This document shows positions 55,920 to 64,000 of a stretch of DNA of 64,000 nucleotides, in pieces. Within the stretch, counting starts at the first letter, position 1; every line of letters begins with the position of its first letter. Position numbers and translations under genes: made by a program. The notes beneath the pieces were generated by a model that saw nothing but the letters and a program-made list of their open reading frames with translations, did not search any database and had not been told where the DNA came from. The stretch is taken from the NCBI RefSeq assembly GCF_023715615.1, contig NZ_JAMBOM010000004.1, forward strand, positions 1 to 64,000, in the 5' to 3' direction. The DNA is from Sporosarcina aquimarina. GTDB lineage: Bacteria > Bacillota > Bacilli > Bacillales_A > Planococcaceae.

Positions 55920-57212
55920 ATGTTTGTCGATCAGGTAAAAGTTTATGTTAAAGGCGGTAACGGTGGCGATGGAATTGTTGCATTCCGCCGTGAAAAATAT
56001 ATTGCATTCGGTGGGCCCTCGGGTGGAGACGGTGGGAATGGTGGAGACGTCACATTCATCGTAGACGAAGGGTTACGGACATTGATGGATTTTCGTTATC
56101 AGCGTCATTTTAAAGCGCCACGTGGAGAACATGGTGCCAACAAAAACCAGCATGGTGCTCGTGGTACGAGTCTGATAGTTAAAGTTCCACCAGGTACAGT
56201 GGTGACAGATGTGGAGACAAAAGAGATTATTGCAGATTTGGTGGAAGATGGGCAAACTGCGGTCATTGCACGTGGAGGACGTGGAGGACGTGGTAACAGT
56301 CGCTTTGTTACGCCTCAAAACACGGCTCCTGAGCTCTCTGAAAAGGGAGAACCTGGTGTTGAGCGTGAAATCATGCTTGAACTGAAAGTGCTTGCAGACG
56401 TAGGACTTGTCGGCTACCCGAGTGTCGGGAAATCCACTCTTCTATCTGTACTTTCTGCAGCCAAGCCTAAAATCGCTGATTATCACTTTACAACACTCGT
56501 TCCTAACTTGGGGCTTGTTGAAACAGAAGACCACCGGACGTTTGTCATGGCAGATTTGCCAGGGCTTATCCAAGGTGCTCACGAAGGGGTAGGACTGGGA
56601 CATCAGTTTCTACGTCATATTGAACGGACACGGGTCATCGTGCACGTGATCGATATGTCAGGTTTGGAAGGTCGGGACCCATTTGAAGATTTCGAAACCA
56701 TTAACGCAGAGCTTGAGCAATACAATTTGCGTCTAATGGAACGTCCTCAAATTATTGTAGCGAACAAAATGGACATGCCAGATTCTGAAGAAAACCTTCG
56801 AGCTTTCAAAGAAAAACTTGGGGAAACTGACCATAAGATCTTCCCAATTTCAGCAATTACACGAAGTGGATTAGATTCACTATTGTTTGCGATTGCAGAC
56901 CTACTAGAAGTGACATCTGAATTCCCTATGCATGAATTGGAAGAAACAGAAGAAGAACACTCAGTTCTTTACAAATATGAACCGGAAACACCTGATTTCA
57001 AAATCACACGAGATGATGATGGGGCTTATGTATTATCTGGATATGCAATTGAGCGCTTATTCAAGATGACCGATTTCAACTTTGACCAGTCTGTACGTAA
57101 ATTTGGTCGTCAAATGCGAGGCATGGGCGTTGACGATGCTTTGCGTGAACGTGGTGCTGAAAACGGCGATATCGTCCGTCTACTTGATTTTGAGTTTGAA
57201 TTTATTGAGTAA
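55920..57212 (+). CDS. obg: GTPase Obg
   Basis: A 430-residue essential GTPase tied to 50S assembly and the stress and sporulation response. It has the glycine-rich Obg fold (1-158), the G domain (GYPSVGKST at 165-173; [13 protein letters not shown]) and the C-terminal OCT domain (about 345-425). The ATG at 55920 has GGAGGAAA upstream, 12 bases after spo0B. Full length for Bacillales. Confidence 0.97.
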   Translation: MFVDQVKVYVKGGNGGDGIVAFRREKYIAFGGPSGGDGGNGGDVTFIVDEGLRTLMDFRYQRHFKAPRGEHGANKNQHGARGTSLIVKVPPGTVVTDVETKEIIADLVEDGQTAVIARGGRGGRGNSRFVTPQNTAPELSEKGEPGVEREIMLELKVLADVGLVGYPSVGKSTLLSVLSAAKPKIADYHFTTLVPNLGLVETEDHRTFVMADLPGLIQGAHEGVGLGHQFLRHIERTRVIVHVIDMSGLEGRDPFEDFETINAELEQYNLRLMERPQIIVANKMDMPDSEENLRAFKEKLGETDHKIFPISAITRSGLDSLLFAIADLLEVTSEFPMHELEETEEEHSVLYKYEPETPDFKITRDDDGAYVLSGYAIERLFKMTDFNFDQSVRKFGRQMRGMGVDDALRERGAENGDIVRLLDFEFEFIE

Positions 57213-57247
57213 AGAATAGCCGGCAGAAGGCTGCAGGGGGATTAACA

Positions 57248-57703
57248 ATGAAGCAGTTGGGTGAAGACCAATTCTATTTAGTGCGGGAAGATGTTCTGAC
57301 AGAGTCGATGCAAAAAATGCTTGAAGCGAAACGTCTTCTCGTATCAGGGGAAGCTGGAACGATTCAAGAAGCGACTTCACGAGTTGGATTATCACGAAGC
57401 GCATTTTATAAATATAAAGATGCAGTTTACCCATTTGAAGCGATCGCGCGCGAACGGGTATTGACAGTATTCATCCAATTGGAAGACTTGAAAGGTTCAC
57501 TTGCAGTCCTGTTGGAACTTATTTCAACATCGCACTGTAATGTGTTGACGATTCACCAAACGATACCCGTTCAAGGGCGGGCAAACATTACGTTGTCGCT
57601 GGACGTAACTGAGATGAACCTTTCGATGGAGGCGTTCATTCACAAGTTGAATGGGCCAAGTTTTGTCGATTCTGTCCACTTGGTTAGTTCAGGCGCATTG
57701 TGA
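57248..57703 (+). CDS. pheB: ACT-domain protein PheB
   Basis: A 151-residue protein: an N-terminal helical region with an HTH-like stretch (TIQEATSRVGLSRSAFYKYKDAVYPF) and a C-terminal ACT domain (about 75-145), which usually binds amino acids. It lies between obg and pheA, 16 bases before pheA, as in B. subtilis. AGGGGGAT precedes the ATG. It may regulate phenylalanine synthesis; the mechanism is not established. Confidence 0.9.
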   Translation: MKQLGEDQFYLVREDVLTESMQKMLEAKRLLVSGEAGTIQEATSRVGLSRSAFYKYKDAVYPFEAIARERVLTVFIQLEDLKGSLAVLLELISTSHCNVLTIHQTIPVQGRANITLSLDVTEMNLSMEAFIHKLNGPSFVDSVHLVSSGAL

Positions 57704-57718
57704 GAGGAGAACTAGTCG

Positions 57719-58603
57719 ATGAAACATGAATCTTTAAAACCGAGTGTTGCTTATCTAGGACCTGAAGCGTCATTTACACATATTGCAGCTACAGACTTTT
57801 TTGGTAAGGATGGACTGATCCCGTTTTCGTCGATTCCAGATTGCATAGAAGCGGTAACCGATGGACGGGTAGCCTATGCGATTGTACCGCTCGAAAATGC
57901 GTTGGAAGGATCTGTTCCGTTAACGATTGACTACTTGTTTCATGGGAGTGATTTGTTCATTAATGCTGAACTCTCCACACCTATCCAACAGCATCTCATG
58001 GTGCATCCAACACATGCTGATGCAGTAGAATCGCTTGCTTCGATTCACTCCCATCCTCATGCGTTGGCGCAATGTCATAAATACTTGCAATATCACTTTA
58101 GAAGAGTTCCGCTCATACAGACGACTTCAACTGCTGCAGCTGCCAAGTACGTGTCTGAGCATCCGGAACTTCCGATAGCTGCGATTGGAAACCAGCTTGC
58201 TGCAGATACATATGGACTTCATATTGCTGAAGATTCGATTCATGATTTTCATTTTAATCACACCCGGTTTGTTGTCTTATCATTACGGAAAGAAACGTTA
58301 GCTTATGAAGGTGCAGGAATTCCGAAAACTACGCTTATGATTAAGTTGCCGGAAGATGATCAGCCTGGTATGCTCCATCAAATTTTGTCAGTATTTTCAT
58401 GGCGTAGGTTGAATTTAAGTAAAATTGAGTCCCGTCCTTTGAAAACGGGTCTCGGAAATTACTTTTTTATAATAGACGTTGCAGAAACGGAAGACCATCC
58501 AATGATGAAAGGTGCTATGGAAGAACTAAAAGCACTTCGTTGCGATGTGTCGTCGTTCGGATCGTATAGCACATATAACCAACAAACACCTGCCGGAAAG
58601 TAA
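57719..58603 (+). CDS. pheA: Prephenate dehydratase
   Basis: A 294-residue enzyme converting prephenate to phenylpyruvate. The catalytic domain (1-185) contains VAYLGPEASFTH and the TRF motif (NHTRFVVL). The C-terminal ACT regulatory domain contains the ESRP motif (LSKIESRPLK), which binds phenylalanine for feedback. AGAGGAG precedes the ATG. The terminator overlaps the stop codon. Confidence 0.96.
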   Translation: MKHESLKPSVAYLGPEASFTHIAATDFFGKDGLIPFSSIPDCIEAVTDGRVAYAIVPLENALEGSVPLTIDYLFHGSDLFINAELSTPIQQHLMVHPTHADAVESLASIHSHPHALAQCHKYLQYHFRRVPLIQTTSTAAAAKYVSEHPELPIAAIGNQLAADTYGLHIAEDSIHDFHFNHTRFVVLSLRKETLAYEGAGIPKTTLMIKLPEDDQPGMLHQILSVFSWRRLNLSKIESRPLKTGLGNYFFIIDVAETEDHPMMKGAMEELKALRCDVSSFGSYSTYNQQTPAGK

Positions 58604-58621
58604 TTGGCAGGTATTTTTTTG
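58587..58621 (+). terminator. Terminator of pheBA
   Basis: ACCTGCC / GGCAGGT stem with seven T after it; the left arm lies inside the last pheA codons. Confidence 0.88.
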
Positions 58622-58687
58622 TAGAAGTACTATTTACCTTTCCTAATTCGTATAGTTGAAAGAGAAGGTGACGGACAATGTGAATGG

Positions 58688-58716
58688 TCACATATCCGGG
58701 CACCCGTTCATATGAT
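58688..58716 (+). promoter_or_regulatory. Possible sigmaE promoter of the safA-like gene
   Basis: TCACATA and CATATGAT are separated by 14 bp; five of seven and six of eight positions fit the sigmaE consensus. SafA is sigmaE-dependent in B. subtilis. Confidence 0.4.
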
Positions 58717-58743
58717 GAGTCGATGGAAGGGGGACTTTACAGA

Positions 58744-59856
58744 GTGAATGTCCATATCGTTGTAAAAGGTGACACGCTTTGGAAAATAGCGCGTCAATAT
58801 GGAATTTCGTTTGAAGAACTGAAAAAGGTGAATGCACATTTAGCCAATCCTGACTATATTGTGCCCGGTATGAAAATTTTTCTTCCTGAGGGAAAGGGGA
58901 CTAAACATCCTGAAAAACACGGAGGGAAGGAAAAACAGCCTCAACACTATGAAAAGCCAATGAAACCAGCACCGCCAGCACCACCAGCACCACCAGTACC
59001 TCCAATACCAAAGCCGACACCACCTGCGCAGAAGCCAGTGCCGAAGCCACCTTCACAGAAACCGACGCCACCGCCACCACCAAAACCGACACCAAAGCCA
59101 GAGGTAAAACCACAGCCAAAACCACAGCCAAAGCCAGAAGTGAAGCCACAACCGATGCCGAAACCACCACCAGCACCACCTAAGCCAGAAGTGAAACCAA
59201 TGCCGAAACCGGAATCTCCAATCTGCGAAGCGCCACCAGCGCCGCCAATGCAGCCGCAACCGATGGTTCACCCAATGTTCATTGGCATTCCATGTGGCTG
59301 GATGCCGATTTATGATGCGGATTGTCATCCATGTGCACATCCGATGCAACATCATATGCATCAACCGATGGCACCACCAATGATGCCGCAAGTACCGGTA
59401 CAACCACCAGTATGGAACATGCAACCAGAGACATCGGATTGTAAAGATGAATCACCGATTATGGCTGGTCAAGGACCAGGAGTGTCGCCTAATCACTGCG
59501 ACAGTATGAAAATGTGGGAACCTCAAAACGTTCAAATGCCGAATATTGAGTCATCCACGTTTGACTTATCACCGCCTGCGTACTGTCCGCCTGAACAGGG
59601 GTATGTGCCGCAACAGTTGCCGCAACAAGGATATACACAGCAGTATCCGAGCAATCAGCAAGTTCCAATGCAAGGCATTCAAGCTGCACAACATCCGCAA
59701 TACATGCACTTATGCTCGTCTTGTGGTTCAAGCATGGCGCCCACTCCGTATTATGGGATGCCAATGATGGGGATACATCCTTATTATGGTGGCTATCCTC
59801 AAATGAGTTATCCGCCGCAAGGAAACTATGGGCAAAACCAAACGGGTTCATATTGA
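58744..59856 (+). CDS. safA: SafA-like LysM spore coat assembly protein
   Basis: 370 residues. The N-terminal LysM domain (VHIVVKGDTLWKIARQYGI ... NPDYIVPGMKIFLP, about 3-46) binds cortex peptidoglycan. A long Pro/Lys/Ala low-complexity stretch (about 80-160, with PKP and PAPP units) follows, then a Met/Pro/Gln/Tyr-rich C-terminus like coat proteins. The true start is the GTG at 58744, aligned with SafA; the open frame extends 20 codons upstream. It follows pheA, close to its B. subtilis position, but the nadABC and nifS genes normally between them are absent. Confidence 0.85.
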   Translation: MNVHIVVKGDTLWKIARQYGISFEELKKVNAHLANPDYIVPGMKIFLPEGKGTKHPEKHGGKEKQPQHYEKPMKPAPPAPPAPPVPPIPKPTPPAQKPVPKPPSQKPTPPPPPKPTPKPEVKPQPKPQPKPEVKPQPMPKPPPAPPKPEVKPMPKPESPICEAPPAPPMQPQPMVHPMFIGIPCGWMPIYDADCHPCAHPMQHHMHQPMAPPMMPQVPVQPPVWNMQPETSDCKDESPIMAGQGPGVSPNHCDSMKMWEPQNVQMPNIESSTFDLSPPAYCPPEQGYVPQQLPQQGYTQQYPSNQQVPMQGIQAAQHPQYMHLCSSCGSSMAPTPYYGMPMMGIHPYYGGYPQMSYPPQGNYGQNQTGSY

Positions 59857-59862
59857 GCGACC

Positions 59863-60750
59863 GTGGAAGTCGAAAAGAAATTTTCTCGCATTAAAGAGAA
59901 TGTATGGCGTTTAGAAGAAGAGGGAAAAGAATATTCGGTAAAACGCTATGCGGACGTACGAGATGCAATTAAAATCAGGAAAATACATGAATTGCTGGAA
60001 ACGGTAGAGTATCCATTTTGTGCATCAGTTACGACAAAAGGAAATGAGCACATTGTTGTTCAGCCTTGGTTAACGGATGCCATCCCTGTGGATTTTACAA
60101 AACAATCTGATCGGAGGGCTTCCTTGACAGCATTGGATGCCCTCCACGAGACTGAATCTTTTGTGGACTGGGAATCGCTTCCGTTTTTACAAAAGTACCA
60201 CTTATTGGATAAATGGAGTTGGCGACTGGAGAGGTTCCTCAACAAACGCCATACAATCGTTTCATTTTTAGGGGAAGATGCCTTTGATAGTATTGAACGG
60301 TATAGCGAGCAAGCTCTTGAACGCTTACTTACGTCCACTGCTCGAGAAGCGCCCCATACACTGCTTCACGGAGATGTCGTTCATCACAATCTATTGAAAA
60401 CCTCGGAGGGAACCGTCTCTTTAATCGACTTTGATTTAGCATGCACTGGTCATCCGGATGTAGAAATTGGATTATGGCTGCATCGAGTTCTTCCAAAGGT
60501 CAATTATAATGCGGCGTTATTGTTTGAGGAAGAACCTCGATTGCATGTTCTGGGGCAGCAGGCGATTGCCATGCTACAGTATCCAAATGAAATGCTGCGT
60601 GAATGGTCGTATTTGACGACACTTCCTGAGAAACGTCAACAGACCTTAGCCAAGCTGCTCATTCCATTTACTGAACACGCATTGAATCGATGGCCAGAAC
60701 TCTGTCGGTTTTCAAACAACTTAATTGAACACGATCGCTATTCTCCATAA
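59863..60750 (+). CDS. CotS/YsxE-family kinase-like spore coat protein
   Basis: A 295-residue protein with the aminoglycoside-phosphotransferase/CotS kinase fold: the catalytic loop is LLHGDVVHHNLL and the metal-binding segment SLIDFDLACTG. The start is a GTG six bases after the safA stop with no clear Shine-Dalgarno, so translation is probably coupled. In B. subtilis the related ysxE lies beside spoVID; here it lies beside safA. It probably belongs to the spore coat of the mother cell; the phosphorylated substrate is unknown. Confidence 0.78.
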   Translation: MEVEKKFSRIKENVWRLEEEGKEYSVKRYADVRDAIKIRKIHELLETVEYPFCASVTTKGNEHIVVQPWLTDAIPVDFTKQSDRRASLTALDALHETESFVDWESLPFLQKYHLLDKWSWRLERFLNKRHTIVSFLGEDAFDSIERYSEQALERLLTSTAREAPHTLLHGDVVHHNLLKTSEGTVSLIDFDLACTGHPDVEIGLWLHRVLPKVNYNAALLFEEEPRLHVLGQQAIAMLQYPNEMLREWSYLTTLPEKRQQTLAKLLIPFTEHALNRWPELCRFSNNLIEHDRYSP

Positions 60751-60792
60751 GGGCTGCCCAAGTCGTATTTAATACGTCTGGCAGTTCTTTTT
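60751..60792 (+). terminator. Terminator of the safA operon
   Basis: CTGCC / GGCAG with an inner GTATT/AATAC stem, followed by TTCTTTTT. Confidence 0.75.
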
Positions 60793-60825
60793 GGTGATTA
60801 GACTGAGCTGTATTTCACATTGATG

Positions 60826-60834
60826 TGGTATACT
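60826..60834 (+). promoter_or_regulatory. Extended -10 promoter of ruvAB
   Basis: TGGTATACT, about 30 bases before the ruvA start; no good -35. Confidence 0.45.
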
Positions 60835-60864
60835 TGAAGATAAGACTCTAGGGGGTAAGTGGCA

Positions 60865-61473
60865 TTGTATGATTACATAAAAGGGTTCGTTACCCGAGTG
60901 ACACCAGAATATATTACGATCGAAAATGGAGGAATCGGTTATCAAGTGTTAACACCGAATCCCTACGCATTTCATGTAACGGAAACAGAGCAACAGATCT
61001 TCATTCATCACCATGTACGGGAAGATGCACAGTTGTTCATGGGGTTCCTATCACTAGAGCAACGAGAACTATTCCGGAAACTAATTACGGTGTCTGGAAT
61101 CGGTCCTAAGGGCGCGCTTGCCATACTTTCAAGTGGTATTCCTTCACAAGTGATCAGCGCTATCGAGCGTGAAGACGAGGCGTTCCTTGTTCAGTTCCCA
61201 GGAGTCGGTAAAAAGACGGCTCGCCAAATGATTTTGGATTTGAAAGGCAAATTAGTGGATCTCTTCACGGAGTTGGACATGCCAGAAGATGATGGCACTA
61301 CACTCTTCACGCTCACAGAAAATGGTGCACTTGAAGAAGCGATGCTCGCACTGGAAGCGCTTGGCTATTCAGCAAGGGAAATAGCGAAAGTAAAAAAAGA
61401 ACTCGAGAAAGAAGAGTTAGCGACAGAAGGATATATGAAGCGCGCACTGCAATTATTGCTTAAACAGCAGTAA
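60865..61473 (+). CDS. ruvA: Holliday junction DNA helicase subunit RuvA
   Basis: A 202-residue junction-binding protein. The N-terminal OB fold (MYDYIKGFVTRVTPEYITIE), two helix-hairpin-helix motifs (VSGIGPKGALAIL; FPGVGKKTARQMILDL) and the C-terminal RuvB-binding domain are all present. I choose the TTG at 60865 with GGGGGT eight bases upstream over the GTG at 60859, because it matches the family N-terminus. B. subtilis bofC, usually upstream, is missing here. Confidence 0.95.
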   Translation: MYDYIKGFVTRVTPEYITIENGGIGYQVLTPNPYAFHVTETEQQIFIHHHVREDAQLFMGFLSLEQRELFRKLITVSGIGPKGALAILSSGIPSQVISAIEREDEAFLVQFPGVGKKTARQMILDLKGKLVDLFTELDMPEDDGTTLFTLTENGALEEAMLALEALGYSAREIAKVKKELEKEELATEGYMKRALQLLLKQQ

Positions 61474-61517
61474 GAAGTCCTTGGATTTTTGCGCGCGGTT
61501 AAAAAGGAGGGGGAACA

Positions 61518-62522
61518 ATGGATTCACGCGTACTTTCAAGTGAACTTTCGGATTTTGATGAAGGATTTGAGCAATCACTGCGCCCTCAACGGTTAGCGCA
61601 TTATATAGGACAAGAGCAAGTAAAGGACAATTTGTCAATTTTCATCGAGGCCGCGCGGGGACGAAGCGAAAGTTTGGACCACGTGCTATTATATGGACCA
61701 CCAGGGCTAGGGAAGACGACGCTCGCTGCTGTTATTGCTAATGAGATGGGTGTCAACCTTCGCATGACGAGCGGTCCAGCGATTGAACGTCCCGGAGATT
61801 TGGCTGCGGTCGTTTCGTCATTGGAGCCAGGGGATGTATTATTTATCGATGAAATTCATCGGTTAAATCGATCGATTGAGGAAGTCTTGTATCCTGCTAT
61901 GGAAGACTTTTGTCTCGATATCGTCGTTGGAAAAGGACCTTCTGCCAAATCGATACGTCTCGACTTGCCACCGTTTACCTTGATTGGGGCAACGACACGT
62001 GCAGGGTCACTTTCTGCACCGCTTCGGGATCGGTTCGGCGTTCCTTTACGTCTAGAATACTATGACATTGAACCGTTACAGGAAATTGTTATCAGAAGTT
62101 CTGGGTTGTTTGATGTGAAAATTGACGACCAGGCCGCTGTAGAAATTGCACGCAGGTCAAGAGGGACCCCACGTATTTCAAATCGTCTACTTCGTAGGGT
62201 GCGAGACTATGCGCAAGTGCGTGGCAATGGTACAATTTCTCTCGACATCGCAAAAGAAGCACTGGAAATGCTTCAGGTAGATTCCCATGGCCTTGACCAC
62301 ATCGATCATAAGTTATTGACTGGTATGATTGAACGGTTCCGAGGTGGTCCCGTCGGATTGGAAACTCTTGCGGCAAGTATTGGTGAAGAGTCGGTCACAC
62401 TTGAAGATGTTTACGAACCGTATCTATTACAAATCGGATTCATTCAACGGACCCCACGAGGAAGAATTGCGACACATTTGGCGTATGAACACTTTGGGTA
62501 TCCACTGCCCGAGCAACGCTGA
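61518..62522 (+). CDS. ruvB: Holliday junction branch-migration ATPase RuvB
   Basis: A 334-residue AAA+ motor. Walker A is GPPGLGKTT (60-68), Walker [10 protein letters not shown], sensor I GATTRAG, and the arginine region APLRDRFG. The C-terminal winged helix ends [32 protein letters not shown] precedes the ATG. It forms the resolvasome with RuvA; ruvC is absent, as usual in Bacillales, where RecU replaces it. Confidence 0.97.
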   Translation: MDSRVLSSELSDFDEGFEQSLRPQRLAHYIGQEQVKDNLSIFIEAARGRSESLDHVLLYGPPGLGKTTLAAVIANEMGVNLRMTSGPAIERPGDLAAVVSSLEPGDVLFIDEIHRLNRSIEEVLYPAMEDFCLDIVVGKGPSAKSIRLDLPPFTLIGATTRAGSLSAPLRDRFGVPLRLEYYDIEPLQEIVIRSSGLFDVKIDDQAAVEIARRSRGTPRISNRLLRRVRDYAQVRGNGTISLDIAKEALEMLQVDSHGLDHIDHKLLTGMIERFRGGPVGLETLAASIGEESVTLEDVYEPYLLQIGFIQRTPRGRIATHLAYEHFGYPLPEQR

Positions 62523-62550
62523 CTTTACGACATTAAGGAGATTAGATGGA

Positions 62551-64000
<1,450 letters not shown>

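Noticed and set aside
59053..59424. Minus-strand open frame of 123 codons rich in Trp and Arg
   Set aside because: It is the reverse complement of the proline-rich part of the SafA-like gene; low-complexity repeats keep several frames open.
62329..62550. Upstream extension of queA into ruvB
   Set aside because: The extra 74 codons overlap the C-terminus of ruvB and have no QueA similarity; the ATG at 62551 has its own AAGGAG.

Overview
The window comes from a low-GC Gram-positive, endospore-forming member of the Bacillales. The gene order (trigger factor-clpX-lonA-ysxC-hemAXCDBL ... valS-folC ... maf-radC-mreBCD-minCD-spoIVFAB-rplU-prp-rpmA-spo0B-obg-pheBA-safA ... ruvAB-queA-tgt) is that of Bacillus subtilis and relatives. 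The small accessory proteins, the degenerate intergenic repeats and the protein variants suggest a Planococcaceae genome such as Sporosarcina; that family-level placement is an inference. Nearly all genes lie on the + strand. The exceptions are an ATP-grasp pair and one probable 63-residue membrane protein.

Layout. (1) 1-9970 is accessory: a PatB/MalY C-S lyase, small membrane proteins, two GNAT acetyltransferases, CutC, a DUF421 membrane protein, a HemAT-type globin-coupled oxygen sensor and a HEAT-like protein. Three genes in 2374-4436 are broken by frameshifts or a stop. (2) 10044-17074 is protein quality control: TPR protein, tig, clpX, lonA, ysxC, with no lonB between clpX and lonA. (3) 17210-23634 is the haem operon hemAXCDBL, preceded by an exact PerR-box palindrome. 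(4) 23715-31193 holds a short SpoVID-like protein, a convergent small membrane gene, a T-box leader and valS, a repeat-rich gap, two overlapping ATP-grasp genes and folC.

(5) 31250-46477 is the most distinctive part. Two adjacent GAF-GGDEF diguanylate cyclases are followed by a full type IV pilus locus: three minor prepilins, a VanW-like exported protein, PilB, PilT, PilC, major pilin, PilM, PilN, PilO and prepilin peptidase. The third minor prepilin carries about nine 19-residue beta-helix-like repeats. The locus lies between folC and the spoIIB-like gene, where B. subtilis has only comC, so the peptidase here probably serves both the pilus and competence. (6) 46566-52674 covers shape and division: SpoIIB-like protein, maf, radC, mreBCD, minCD. 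(7) 52775-58603 carries the sporulation protease pair spoIVFA-spoIVFB behind a good sigmaE-type promoter. It also holds rplU-prp-rpmA with an L21 leader, spo0B-obg and pheB-pheA. (8) 58744-64000 has SafA-like and CotS/YsxE-like spore coat proteins, ruvAB, queA and the start of tgt.

I found no CRISPR array, transposase, prophage, tRNA or rRNA. Candidates for something new are the beta-helix prepilin and its VanW-like neighbour, the ATP-grasp pair, the exactly phased 20-bp tandem repeat at 27833-27992, and the hidden small membrane gene at 24371-24562.
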